Origin: Candidatus Stercoripulliclostridium merdipullorum
Lineage (GTDB): Bacteria; Bacillota; Clostridia; Christensenellales; DTU072
Direction of reading: 5' to 3'
Assembly (NCBI GenBank): GCA_018713745.1
Contig: DVOH01000046.1
Location: forward strand, 1-41,226
DNA: 41,226 nucleotides
Position 1 is the stretch's first letter, and each line of letters starts with the position of its first letter. Below the pieces are notes generated by a model. The model worked only from the letters and a program-made list of their open reading frames with translations, made no database searches and had not been told where the DNA came from. This document shows positions 1 to 8,631 of the stretch, in pieces. Made by a program: the position numbers and the translations under genes.

Positions 1-483
1 ACAATAATGGTTAAAAATACCTTGCTCATAATTCAAAGAAGCGGCAGAAACGAAAAGATCGCCTTTGTTTGCTTTTACCTGATCGGCAACCGAAAGAGGA
101 ATCTTGATCCATACCCCGTTTTCATAATCGCTGTTTCCGATATCGTCCGACGAGCCTTGTGCCTGGATGCCCCACCCGTATTCCGGAGTTTCGAGATTTG
201 CGTTCTCATACCAAATCGGATTGGGATTGATCTGACCGCTGATGCCGTTCCACCCCAAAGACTGTAGCGTTGACTGCCCCATCGGATCATCCGACCCTCC
301 CGAAGGCATATTGACCAGATTTTTACTCGATTGCGTCCCTGTTGTCCAGACCGTATCCGTCGCCGCCGAAGCGTCCGTCCCTGCCGTCGGGATCCCCGAC
401 CATGCCGCAAGACCGAGTCCCGCCACCAGCACGACCGCAACAATAACCGCCAAACCGATTTTCTTAAAAACCGACACCGTCAT
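1..483 (-). CDS. Secreted protein of unknown function, N-terminal 161 aa only
   Basis: The reading frame is open from an ATG at 483 to the window edge with no stop, so the 3' part of the gene is missing. An AAGGAGG ribosome site (489-495) lies 5 nt before the ATG and fixes the start. Residues 1-30 are a signal peptide or membrane anchor: FKK, then a hydrophobic stretch through LAVIVAVVLVAGLGLAA. The exported part is rich in Gly, Ser, Asn and Trp and has no domain I recognise. The gene is divergent from a response regulator/sensor kinase pair, and a likely OmpR-type operator lies between them, so it may be a target of that two-component system. That link is inference from position. Surface or cell-wall protein is the most that can be said. 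Confidence 0.75.
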   Translation of the reverse strand, partial: MTVSVFKKIGLAVIVAVVLVAGLGLAAWSGIPTAGTDASAATDTVWTTGTQSSKNLVNMPSGGSDDPMGQSTLQSLGWNGISGQINPNPIWYENANLETPEYGWGIQAQGSSDDIGNSDYENGVWIKIPLSVADQVKANKGDLFVSAASLNYEQGIFNHYC

Positions 484-605
484 ACCGACCTCCTTATTCC
501 GCAACGCCCTCGGGATTCGTCCCGATGCAAAACGTCCGAAAATCCTACAAATCTATCATATCAAAGGACGTGATCCGATGCTATCGAATGCGGGGCGGCA
601 AAGGC

Positions 606-623
606 AATCTTAACAAATCTTAA
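606..623. promoter_or_regulatory. Tandem direct repeat, likely OmpR-family response-regulator box
   Basis: Two identical octamers AATCTTAA (606-613 and 616-623) repeat with a 10-bp period, so both face the same side of the helix. OmpR/PhoB-family dimers bind such direct repeats head to tail. The box ends 10 bp before the -35 element of the response-regulator promoter and also lies upstream of the divergent secreted-protein gene. Autoregulation and control of the divergent gene are inferred. Confidence 0.5.
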
Positions 624-633
624 TCATCCCCTG

Positions 634-662
634 TTGCTCATAACGGTAAGATATATTACAAT
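634..662 (+). promoter_or_regulatory. Sigma-A-like promoter of the two-component operon
   Basis: TTGCTC (634-639) and TACAAT (657-662) are 17 bp apart. Transcription would start near 669, which excludes the in-frame upstream ATG at 634 and supports the translation start at 685. Confidence 0.55.
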
Positions 663-684
663 AGAAGCAAAGAGGCTACGGGAT

Positions 685-1353
685 ATGAAAACGGTTGAAT
701 GCAAAAACATTTTGATTGTGGAAGACGGCGACGCGCTGCGGCAAAGTCTTACCGAACATTTCGGCTGCCGCAACGCTGTCCGAACCGCCAAAACACTTGC
801 CGAAGGATGCGCCGCTCTGGCGGAAGCAACCTTTGACGCCGTCATCCTTGACCTGGTGTTGCCCGACGGCAACGGACTGTCCCTGTTTGACGCTCTTAAC
901 AGCGAAACGCCCGTCGTGATTTTGTCCGATCTCGGCTCGGACGAAAGCATTCTCGAAGGACTCGGTCGCGGCGCGGCAGACTATCTCGTCAAGCCCGTTT
1001 CCCTATCGGTTCTCGAGGCAAAGCTTGCCCTCCGCATGCTCCCGCCCAAAGAAGCCGTTCTTAGCAAAAACGGACTCAGAATCGACCTCAGCAAACGGAC
1101 GGTACGCTTTTTTGACACGCCGATCGACCTGACTTCGAGCGAATTCAATATTCTTGCGTTTCTGATGCGCAATGCCGGCAAATCCTTTTCCGCCGCCGAG
1201 ATTTACGAGCAAATCTGGCAGATGCCCCACCTCAACACCCAGACCATCCGAATTCATCTGCATAATCTGCGCAAAAAACTGATGCAAATTTCGGACGAAT
1301 GCGGCGCGCTGATCATGACGGAGTTCGGAAAAGGCTATTTCTTCAGAGGATGA
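685..1353 (+). CDS. OmpR/PhoB-family DNA-binding response regulator
   Basis: The 222-aa protein has a receiver domain (about 7-115) and a C-terminal winged helix (about 125-220). Visible receiver residues are the acidic pair E13-D14, phospho-acceptor D56 in VILDLVLPDG, the switch Ser at S81 and the conserved K103-P104. The winged helix carries the usual LTSSEFNILAFL start and the TIRIHLHNLRKKL recognition-helix region, ending in GKGYFF. The start at 685 is chosen because AGAGG (671-675) lies 9 nt upstream and the promoter lies inside the longer frame. The stop overlaps the region where the sensor kinase starts, so the two are co-translated. Its phosphodonor is presumably the adjacent kinase. 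The stimulus is unknown. Length and motifs are normal for the family. Confidence 0.93.
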   Translation: MKTVECKNILIVEDGDALRQSLTEHFGCRNAVRTAKTLAEGCAALAEATFDAVILDLVLPDGNGLSLFDALNSETPVVILSDLGSDESILEGLGRGAADYLVKPVSLSVLEAKLALRMLPPKEAVLSKNGLRIDLSKRTVRFFDTPIDLTSSEFNILAFLMRNAGKSFSAAEIYEQIWQMPHLNTQTIRIHLHNLRKKLMQISDECGALIMTEFGKGYFFRG

Positions 1354-1355
1354 AT

Positions 1356-3428
1356 ATGACGCAATACAAAAAACGGGCGGTTCTGATCGCCCTAAGCTTA
1401 ACGCTCATCACGGTTTTTATCGTTCTGCTCACGCTGCTTACCCCCGAAATCCCCGTTTGTCCCGAAACGACCGGAACCATCGAGCGGACTGAGTTTTACG
1501 AAGACCAAAACGGCAACTGGATCCGGGAAGACCTTAGCTGGAACATCGGAAAAGATATCTCCGCAATCCGGATCACCGACCTCAACGATCTCAACCGCAT
1601 TGCAACCGTCAATTATGTCCCCGATCGCTTTGTCGTTCCCGGCACCCTGCCCCAAGACGCCGCAATCGTCCCTTTGGATCAAACCTTTGACTTTGCTTCC
1701 TGCGGTACTTTGATCCTTTGCGTTCTCAGTCCCGACCCGTTCGCAAACGATTTTACGGCGCAGGCGGAAGCACTGGATCGCTACAAAATCGGCGATTATT
1801 GGACGTTCAGTCTCCTGATCCCCAGTGTGTTCAACGCCTCCAATATCTATTACGACAATCAACTTGTTGCCTGCAACGGCGAAATCGAAAACTATGAATT
1901 TATTCGCTTCAATACCAGCGACGACCGCGTTACGGTCGAGCATCGCGCACAGACCGAACCGATCCGCATAACGCTTAAATTTTACACCCGGCGCGAAGCG
2001 CTTTCCGATCACTACATTACCATTCACTACCAATCGAACGGAACTTTGTCCGGAATCGGCGATATGCCCTTGATCGGGACCGAAAGCCGTATTTTGTCGG
2101 TGCAAAAGCAAGCCCCCGTTGTCTTTTTGGTCGCGTTGATTTTGTGCGCCATGACCCTCGCCGTATTGCTGGTCTTGTCCGCGTTGAAACAAAGTTCCCT
2201 CTTCCTACCCGAAATCGGTATCGTTGCGGCGACTTTTTTGCTGTTTTTGTCGGGCTACTGCCTGGCTTCGTCGACGTCCACTCCCCTGTGGCATACCGCA
2301 TTGCAGGCGGCGACACCCTTAATCGTGTCGGGTGCCGCGGCATTATCGGTTGCCCGCCGATTTGACAAAACCTTCCGTATTCCCGTCCTGATCGGCTCCC
2401 TACTCGGATTTGCGGCGGCGTTTTCTTCCCCGTACCTTCCTTTTTCCGCCGCCGCCGTGATGCGGCATATCGCGCTGTCCTTGCAGATTGTCAATTTGCT
2501 GGCAATCCTTGTTTTTTCGCTATTCCCGCAATCGAAGCGTACCCCTCCGCCCCGCTTTCTTAACATCATCTGCGCCTTAAGCGTTGCGGGAGCGGTGACT
2601 GCGGGGCTGTTTCTGAAGCGGCCGGCGGTCGCACTGAGCGATCCCGCGCTTTGGCTTCTCCTGTTTTCGGCGGCAACGGTATTTGTCGTCGTCCTTTCCG
2701 TTTTTGCCAAAACCGAACGCGAAAACGCTTACATTACCGCAAACCTCAATGCCGAAGTAGAACGGCAGATTAAAGACGTAAAAGCCGTGATTGCGGAGCG
2801 GGACAACCTGTTGCAGTTTGTTTCGCACGACCTCAAAAAGCCCCTTCGGTCGGGCGAAACGCATCTTAATACCCTTTTGGAGCGGGAAACAGACGCCGAA
2901 CAAATAAAACTCCTTAACATCGTCAAACAAAACAATGCCCGCGTGCTGAGCAATCTGACCGAAATTGCCTCTTACGCAAAATTCAATTATATCGCCGAGC
3001 CGTCCTGCCCGACCGACCTGAACAAACTTTGCCAAAGGCTTTACCGCCTGTGCGCGGAAGACTGTAATGCCGCAGGGATTACCCTTTGCAATCTCGTTGG
3101 CGAATCCGTAAAGGTTTTTGCAAAACCGCAAGGGTTGGAGAACGCCTTGACCAACCTGATTTTCAACGCCATCGAACACGCCGCGTGCACCGAAATCGTA
3201 ATTTCGGCACGCACCGAAAAGAATAAAGTCCTGCTGACGGTCAAGGATAACGGCAAAGGTATCGACCCCGCGATCGACATATTCCGCCCTTACGTTTCCG
3301 AAAACAAACCCGACGAAGGCGGCTTGGGACTGTATCTTTGCAAAAACATCGTCGAATCGATGAACGGGACGCTGACTTACGTTTCGGAAGACGGCGCCGC
3401 ATTTACCGTATCGCTTCTGCGTGCCTGA
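1356..3428 (+). CDS. Sensor histidine kinase with extracellular domain and 7TM (7TMR-DISM-like) module
   Basis: The 690-aa protein has an N-terminal hydrophobic segment (about 8-30), an extracellular beta-rich domain (about 30-245), seven closely spaced hydrophobic helices (about 250-445), a short coiled linker and a kinase core. The layout matches 7TMR-DISM receptors, which bind extracellular ligands, often carbohydrates. Kinase motifs are complete: H-box FVSHDLKKPL with H491, N-box around NLIFNAIEHA, G1 DNGKGID and G2 GGLGLYLC. The start is uncertain: ATG at 1356 has AGAGG 6 nt upstream, and ATG at 1350 would overlap the regulator stop as ATGA. The gene forms an operon with the response regulator and ends at a strong bidirectional terminator. 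I see no LytS-type or HAMP domain. The seven-helix count is by eye. Confidence 0.88.
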   Translation: MTQYKKRAVLIALSLTLITVFIVLLTLLTPEIPVCPETTGTIERTEFYEDQNGNWIREDLSWNIGKDISAIRITDLNDLNRIATVNYVPDRFVVPGTLPQDAAIVPLDQTFDFASCGTLILCVLSPDPFANDFTAQAEALDRYKIGDYWTFSLLIPSVFNASNIYYDNQLVACNGEIENYEFIRFNTSDDRVTVEHRAQTEPIRITLKFYTRREALSDHYITIHYQSNGTLSGIGDMPLIGTESRILSVQKQAPVVFLVALILCAMTLAVLLVLSALKQSSLFLPEIGIVAATFLLFLSGYCLASSTSTPLWHTALQAATPLIVSGAAALSVARRFDKTFRIPVLIGSLLGFAAAFSSPYLPFSAAAVMRHIALSLQIVNLLAILVFSLFPQSKRTPPPRFLNIICALSVAGAVTAGLFLKRPAVALSDPALWLLLFSAATVFVVVLSVFAKTERENAYITANLNAEVERQIKDVKAVIAERDNLLQFVSHDLKKPLRSGETHLNTLLERETDAEQIKLLNIVKQNNARVLSNLTEIASYAKFNYIAEPSCPTDLNKLCQRLYRLCAEDCNAAGITLCNLVGESVKVFAKPQGLENALTNLIFNAIEHAACTEIVISARTEKNKVLLTVKDNGKGIDPAIDIFRPYVSENKPDEGGLGLYLCKNIVESMNGTLTYVSEDGAAFTVSLLRA

Positions 3429-3520
3429 ACGGCTTCGCATCCTTAAAACGATTGCCCACCAAAACTTGAGCGCTTCCGCTCCTCTGGCGTAAGCGGTATC
3501 GGGCGTAATAATTTCATAAA

Positions 3521-3550
3521 AAAGCGCGCTGTCGGAGCGCGCTTTTGTTT
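3521..3550. terminator. Bidirectional rho-independent terminator
   Basis: A perfect 10-bp stem, AAAGCGCGCT / AGCGCGCTTT, with the 5-nt loop GTCGG (3531-3535) is flanked by T-rich DNA on both strands. It sits between two convergent genes, the sensor kinase (+) and the symporter (-), and would terminate both. Confidence 0.9.
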
Positions 3551-3567
3551 TTGGTACGTCGATCGCG

Positions 3568-5073
3568 TTATTCGTTGACCGTAATCGTGTTGCTTGATTT
3601 GCGGCGTTCGGCAAGCTCGGCGTTGATTTTTGCCATCGTCTTTCCGTCAAGTTTGTAGAACAGAATCGGAATGATCGATACGAGATTCAGCAACGCCGGG
3701 ATCAGCGTATACAGAAGGAAAATTCCTTCTTTGGTATATTGCGACTGCTCGGGGAACACGTTGTCGCTTGCGCCGTATCCCTCGAATTTGAAAATCACGA
3801 CCAAAAACAGAATCAGTACGCCGTCTTTCAGTCCGCTGCTGATCTTGGAGCGGAGCGTCATCAGCGAGAAGGTCATGCCTTCGGCACGCTGTCCCGTCTT
3901 CCATTCCATATAATCGATGGTATCGGTCGCCATGAGATGCGGAACGGTGTTGAGCAGTCCGACCGGAAGCATTGCGATAAACATCAGTGCGGCAACGGTA
4001 TACATACACGCCGTCATATCGACCGTCATCAGCGAACGTCCGACCACAAACACCAACGCAAGTCCGACCGAGTGGGCGATCGTAGCGATAATAAAGATGG
4101 TTTTGGAGTCAAAGCGCTTTTTGAGGAAGGGTGCCGCCGTCATACCGATGACCGAAGCGATGGCGCCGGGCAAGGAAAAGACAATCTGCTGTTCGGGATG
4201 ATAGAACACGCACGCAACGACATAAATAATCATTGCCGAAACCAGATTGCGAAAGAACGTCAAAAGGTTTGCCGAAATCAGAATCAACAACGGTTTGTTT
4301 CGGAAGAGATAGCGGAAAGAGTCGAAAAATTTGGGCGGTTCGATTTTGGCGACCAGACGCTCTTTGATGCCGAAGATCACGCTGGGGACCATAATGAACG
4401 GAGCAATGCAGCCGATGATGATGGCGCAGATCGTAAAGCCCTGAGACTTATCGACGTCCGGCAACAGGAAAATCACGCTGGTGACAACCAATGCCGATTG
4501 CTCTGCGATGCTCGAAACAATTCGCGTAACGGTAATAACCTTGGTACGCTCCTCGTTGTTGGGGGAAATGACGGTATAAAGTCCTTGGAGCGGGACGTCG
4601 ATCAGCGTCGACAGCATATCCCAGACGATGTAACCGATCATCAGATAAACGAGTTTTCCGGGCGGGGAGAACTCGGGGATCGTAAACATCAGAATCGTCA
4701 CCAAGGCAAAGGGGACGGATGCAAACATAATGTAAGGACGCATCTTGCCCCAACGCGTCCGGGTACGGTCGATCAATACTCCCATAATGGGATCGTTAAT
4801 GCCGTCCCAGATTTTTGCAATCAGAAAAATAATGCCGATGTAGCCTGCATAAGCACTGGGGATCACGGTCAGGCAGTAAGCCATCAAGTAGCCCTGCATC
4901 AGCCCGACAATGGCGCCGTTGGCAAACATTGCCGCCGAAAAACCGATATAATCTTTGGGCTTAAGGTATTTTTTGGTGGAATCGTACCCCCCCGTCGGCA
5001 CGTCGGATCGGGGCGATTGGGTTGTTACGGCGTCAGCCGCCGGCATAACCGCTTCTTGCTCAAAATCGGACAT
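3568..5073 (-). CDS. GPH-family (MelB-like) sugar:cation symporter
   Basis: The 501-aa major-facilitator protein of the glycoside-pentoside-hexuronide:cation symporter family has about 12 hydrophobic segments starting near residue 43. The family signature WDGINDPIMG is intact: D90 and D94 match the two acidic residues that bind the coupling cation in MelB, and DRTRTRWGKMRPY follows. It would import a glycoside or uronide with Na+, Li+ or H+. The substrate cannot be read from sequence, and no glycosidase gene is adjacent. ATG 5073 is chosen because AGGAG lies 9 nt upstream; ATG 5079 is possible. Longer frames start upstream of the promoter and are excluded. The N-terminal 40 residues are polar and cytoplasmic. 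The gene is monocistronic between its own promoter and a terminator. Confidence 0.9.
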   Translation of the reverse strand: MSDFEQEAVMPAADAVTTQSPRSDVPTGGYDSTKKYLKPKDYIGFSAAMFANGAIVGLMQGYLMAYCLTVIPSAYAGYIGIIFLIAKIWDGINDPIMGVLIDRTRTRWGKMRPYIMFASVPFALVTILMFTIPEFSPPGKLVYLMIGYIVWDMLSTLIDVPLQGLYTVISPNNEERTKVITVTRIVSSIAEQSALVVTSVIFLLPDVDKSQGFTICAIIIGCIAPFIMVPSVIFGIKERLVAKIEPPKFFDSFRYLFRNKPLLILISANLLTFFRNLVSAMIIYVVACVFYHPEQQIVFSLPGAIASVIGMTAAPFLKKRFDSKTIFIIATIAHSVGLALVFVVGRSLMTVDMTACMYTVAALMFIAMLPVGLLNTVPHLMATDTIDYMEWKTGQRAEGMTFSLMTLRSKISSGLKDGVLILFLVVIFKFEGYGASDNVFPEQSQYTKEGIFLLYTLIPALLNLVSIIPILFYKLDGKTMAKINAELAERRKSSNTITVNE

Positions 5074-5123
5074 CCTCATACTCTCCTGAAAAATTACCGC
5101 AAAACGCGCGGAACTATACAAAA

Positions 5124-5152
5124 AGAATATCACACCCTCGCCCGATTGTCAA
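5124..5152 (-). promoter_or_regulatory. Sigma-A-like promoter of the GPH symporter gene
   Basis: On the minus strand TTGACA (5152-5147) and TATTCT (5129-5124) are separated by 17 bp. The predicted transcript starts near 5117, giving a leader of about 44 nt. Confidence 0.75.
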
Positions 5153-5244
5153 CAAAAAGATAATGTCTGTCGCTTTTTGTTCTCTTTTAGAACATGACGG
5201 TGTTCAGTTACGAATAATTTATCGGCAAAACATTAAGATTCCGA

Positions 5245-5272
5245 TTGATTTTTCCTTCCGAAATGCTATACT
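5245..5272 (+). promoter_or_regulatory. Sigma-A-like promoter of the AmaP-like gene
   Basis: TTGATT (5245-5250) and TATACT (5267-5272) are separated by 16 bp, upstream of an AAGGAGG ribosome site at 5295-5301. It is divergent from the symporter promoter. Confidence 0.6.
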
Positions 5273-5306
5273 AATATAAATATCCGTATTATTTAAGGAG
5301 GCCATT

Positions 5307-6239
5307 ATGAAAAAGGTAGCCGAAAAAATCATTTCGATCACCTTGGGCGCAATCAGCTTACTGTTTGTCGTACTGTCGTTGGTTGCCGTATTCGGCGCGG
5401 TGCAGACCGCCGATTTCGACAACAAAGTCGTACACGCTCTGATCATTATTCTTACGGTCGTATTTGCAACTTTGACGGGGATCAACATTTATCTGTCTTT
5501 CCTCGAAAACGATAAACTGCGTGCCGTAATGCTCCGCAAGGACGGCGGAAGCAGCACCAAAGCGACGGTCGCCGCCGTCAAGTCGACCATCCGCCGCGCC
5601 GTCAAACCCGAGTCGCGCGGAAAAGTCAAAAAAGTACAGCTGATTGTCGACGACAACGGCACGGTCAGACTGCGCATCGAAGTCAAAATCAAAGCCGACA
5701 ACACGCAGGAAGTGATTGACAAAATGCGTGCGCTGATCGAAGAAACGTTCCGCGCCGTAATGGGCATCGAGTTTCAGACCATCGACTTTAAGATCGTCAA
5801 TGTGAAGCACGCCTACCGTCCCGACGAAAAGGCGGTCGAAGCCCGCGTCGCCGAACTCAAAAAGCAAGCGGAAGCGGTATCTGTCGCAACTGCCATCGTA
5901 CCGGTCGGCGAAGCCGTCGCCGCTCCCGTTGCGGTAGAAGCGACCGAAACGCCTGAACCCGTAGAAACCGAAATCGAAGCGATCGAAGCGGCGGAAGGCG
6001 CCGTCGCGGAGATCCCTGCCGAAGAGGCAGAAGCCGTCGAAGAATCCGACCAATCGGAATCCGAAACGGAAGAATCGGTTACTCAAACGCAAGAACCCGA
6101 AGCGCAACCCGAAGACGAAGTCGTCGACGCGGCGCAATCGGACGACGTAAATCAGCAAGCGGAAGCGGAGGTAAGCGCCGGATCCACGGATTCCGGCGAC
6201 AGCATTATCCCGGTCGAAGAGGAGAGCAACGACAAATAA
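5307..6239 (+). CDS. AmaP-like Asp23-associated membrane-anchor protein with acidic tail
   Basis: The 310-aa protein has two membrane helices (about 8-32 and 43-68) followed by an Asp23/DUF322-like domain (about 100-170: VKKVQLIVDDNGTVRLRIEV, then a helix and a final strand). AmaP proteins anchor Asp23 at the membrane and are linked to alkaline or cell-wall stress. The last 115 or so residues are an unstructured Glu/Ala/Val tail ending in EEESNDK, which makes the protein longer than typical AmaP (under 200 aa). AAGGAGG with 5-nt spacing fixes the start. No asp23 gene is in the window. The next gene begins 44 nt downstream with no terminator between, so the two may be co-transcribed. Confidence 0.72.
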   Translation: MKKVAEKIISITLGAISLLFVVLSLVAVFGAVQTADFDNKVVHALIIILTVVFATLTGINIYLSFLENDKLRAVMLRKDGGSSTKATVAAVKSTIRRAVKPESRGKVKKVQLIVDDNGTVRLRIEVKIKADNTQEVIDKMRALIEETFRAVMGIEFQTIDFKIVNVKHAYRPDEKAVEARVAELKKQAEAVSVATAIVPVGEAVAAPVAVEATETPEPVETEIEAIEAAEGAVAEIPAEEAEAVEESDQSESETEESVTQTQEPEAQPEDEVVDAAQSDDVNQQAEAEVSAGSTDSGDSIIPVEEESNDK

Positions 6240-6283
6240 GGGAAAATTGTGAAATCCGCTTTATTAAGGAATTCTAACTTCGT

Positions 6284-8542
6284 ATGTACACAGACGTCAA
6301 AAAAATCGCAGAACGCGTATTATATCTCAGAGAAATTTTCAACGTAACACCTGCCGAGGTCGCAAATGCCCTCGGCATTTCCGAACAGCAGTATCTGGAC
6401 GCCGAAAACGGAAAATTCGATTTCACGTTCAGTTTTCTGCAAAAACTTGCCAAATATTATTCCGTTGACATTGTCGAACTGATCTCGGGCGATACGCCCA
6501 CCCTGTCGGGCTTCCAGATCGTCAGAGGCGGAGACGGTATGCCCCTCGAACGCCGCAAAGGCTTCAAGTACCTGCACCTTGCCTCCCTCTTCAAAAACAA
6601 ACTCGCCGAACCCTTTATGGTTACGGCAAAGTATTCCGAAGCCGAACAAAAGCGTCCCATCCCCCGGTCAACTCACAACGATCAGGAGTTTGATCTGATT
6701 CTCGAAGGCAAATTAAAGTTTGTCATCGACAACTACGAAACCGTTCTCAACCCGGGCGACTCGGCGTTTTATGACGCCAATCATCCCCACGGAATGATCG
6801 CTTACGAAGGCGACTGCCGCTTCCTTTCGGTCTGCATCAAAAACCCTTCTCCCGTCGAAGCCGAGGACGCCTTCGAAACGGCGGACTCTCCCAAAGCCGC
6901 AGAGGACAAACGCGCGATCTACCGCAAGTTCGTCACGCCGCACACCGACAAAGCGGGACGGCTGTTGTCGCTCGACTTCCACCCCGCCCCCAATTTTAAC
7001 TTTGCTTACGACGTCGTCGACGGAATCGCCGCAAAATCCCCCCGCAAAACCGCAATGCTCTGGCTCTCCAAGCACAAAGAGGAGCGCATCTTCACGTTTG
7101 AGGATATGAAGGTCTGGTCGGATAAGTGCGCCAACTTCTTCCTTTCGCAGGGGATCAAAAAAGGCGACCGCGTTATGCTGGTACTCAAACGCCATTACCA
7201 ATTCTGGTTTGCCATCCTCGCCCTGCATAAGATCGGCGCCGTTGTTATCCCCGCAACGCATCTTCTGACCGAACACGATCTTGTCTATCGCTTCAATGCC
7301 GCTGGTGTCAAGGCGATTGTCTGCACCTCGGACGATCAGGTCAGCCACGAAGTCGAAAAGGCCGAGAAACAGTCCCCCACCCTGACCACCAAAATCATTG
7401 TCGGCACCCCGCGGGAAGGCTGGATCGACTTTGACGCCGAGGTCGAAAAGGCGTCCCCCGTCCTCAAACGTATCGACACCGCGATCGATGACGTGATGCT
7501 GATGTATTTCACTTCGGGAACCACCGGCTATCCCAAGATCGCCATGCATTCCCACAAGTACGCGCTGGGACATTTCGTCACCGCCAAGTACTGGCATACC
7601 GTCGAACCCGACGATCTTCACTTCACGATTTCCGACACGGGCTGGGGCAAAGCCGTATGGGGCAAACTGTACGGACAATGGCTCAGTGAAGGCGCGGTCT
7701 TTACCTATGACTTCGATAAGTTCCACGCTTCGGATATTCTGCCGATGTTCAAGCAATACAACATTACGACGTTCTGCGCGCCGCCCACGATGTTCCGCTT
7801 CTTCATCAAGGACAACCTCGCGGCTTACGATCTTTCCTCCCTGCGTTACGCCACCGTCGCAGGCGAAGCCCTCAATCCCGAGGTCTTTGACCAGTTCTAC
7901 AAAGCAACGGGCATCAAACTGATGGAAGGGTTCGGGCAGACCGAAACGACTCTGACCGTCGCCAACCTCTACGGCACCGAAGTCAAAGTCGGTTCGATGG
8001 GGAAACCCACGCCGCAGTTCGACATCGACATTGTCGACGCCGACGGCAATTCCTGCAAAACCGGCGAAGCGGGCGAAATCGTCATTCGCACCGACAAAGG
8101 CACTCCGTACGGAATGTTCCTCGGCTATTACGGCAACGAAGAAGCTACCAAGGCGGTATGGCACGACAACCTTTATCATACCGGCGATATGGCATGGCGG
8201 GACGAAGACGGCTACTTCTGGTACGTCGGCAGAATCGACGACGTCATCAAATCGAGCGGCTACCGCATCGGACCGTTCGAAATCGAAAGCGTTCTGATGG
8301 AACTCCCCTACGTCCTCGAATGTGCCGTTACGGGTGTCCCGGACGAAACGCGGGGACAGATCGTCAAAGCAACGATCGTGCTGACCAAAGGCACCGTCGG
8401 AACGGACGAACTCAAAAAAGAAATTCAAAACTACGTCAAAGAAAACACTGCCCCCTACAAATATCCCCGCGCGGTCGAATTTGTAGATGCCCTGCCCAAG
8501 ACGATCAGCGGCAAAATCCGCCGCGTCGAATTGCGCAAATAA
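6284..8542 (+). CDS. Fusion protein: XRE helix-turn-helix, cupin and acyl-CoA synthetase
   Basis: The 752-aa chain joins three modules: an XRE/HTH_3-type domain (about 10-65: TPAEVANALGISEQQY), a small cupin (about 105-190, with the HNDQEFDLILEGK and GDSAFYDANHPHG metal-site boxes) and an AMP-forming acyl-CoA synthetase (about 250-752). The synthetase shows the adenylate loop YFTSGTTGYPK (about 407-417), the GFGQTE motif, the YHTGD hinge region and catalytic K744 in SGKIRR. It should activate a carboxylic acid to its CoA thioester, probably medium-chain or aromatic (ACSM-like). HTH plus cupin normally makes a ligand-sensing repressor, so this may be an enzyme that also senses its substrate or regulates its own gene. 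Only a weak AAGGA, 13 nt upstream, precedes the ATG. A strong terminator follows. Confidence 0.9.
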   Translation: MYTDVKKIAERVLYLREIFNVTPAEVANALGISEQQYLDAENGKFDFTFSFLQKLAKYYSVDIVELISGDTPTLSGFQIVRGGDGMPLERRKGFKYLHLASLFKNKLAEPFMVTAKYSEAEQKRPIPRSTHNDQEFDLILEGKLKFVIDNYETVLNPGDSAFYDANHPHGMIAYEGDCRFLSVCIKNPSPVEAEDAFETADSPKAAEDKRAIYRKFVTPHTDKAGRLLSLDFHPAPNFNFAYDVVDGIAAKSPRKTAMLWLSKHKEERIFTFEDMKVWSDKCANFFLSQGIKKGDRVMLVLKRHYQFWFAILALHKIGAVVIPATHLLTEHDLVYRFNAAGVKAIVCTSDDQVSHEVEKAEKQSPTLTTKIIVGTPREGWIDFDAEVEKASPVLKRIDTAIDDVMLMYFTSGTTGYPKIAMHSHKYALGHFVTAKYWHTVEPDDLHFTISDTGWGKAVWGKLYGQWLSEGAVFTYDFDKFHASDILPMFKQYNITTFCAPPTMFRFFIKDNLAAYDLSSLRYATVAGEALNPEVFDQFYKATGIKLMEGFGQTETTLTVANLYGTEVKVGSMGKPTPQFDIDIVDADGNSCKTGEAGEIVIRTDKGTPYGMFLGYYGNEEATKAVWHDNLYHTGDMAWRDEDGYFWYVGRIDDVIKSSGYRIGPFEIESVLMELPYVLECAVTGVPDETRGQIVKATIVLTKGTVGTDELKKEIQNYVKENTAPYKYPRAVEFVDALPKTISGKIRRVELRK

Positions 8543-8560
8543 AACACAACGATTTCCATC

Positions 8561-8590
8561 GAAAAGCGCGCCCGCGGGCGCGCTCTTTGT
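8561..8590. terminator. Bidirectional rho-independent terminator
   Basis: The stem AGCGCGCC / GGCGCGCT (8565-8572 and 8577-8584) with loop CGCG is followed by CTTTGTTTTG on the plus strand and preceded by AAAA, which reads as TTTT on the minus strand. It separates the convergent acyl-CoA synthetase and corA genes. Confidence 0.85.
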
Positions 8591-8631
8591 TTTGTTTCGA
8601 TTGGTTTTGCGCGAAACAATGCAATCCAACG

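Noticed and set aside
5179..5193. Inverted repeat GTTCT-CTTTT-AGAAC between the divergent symporter and AmaP promoters as a repressor operator
   Set aside because: Five-base arms are expected by chance in this much DNA, and no regulator gene is adjacent.
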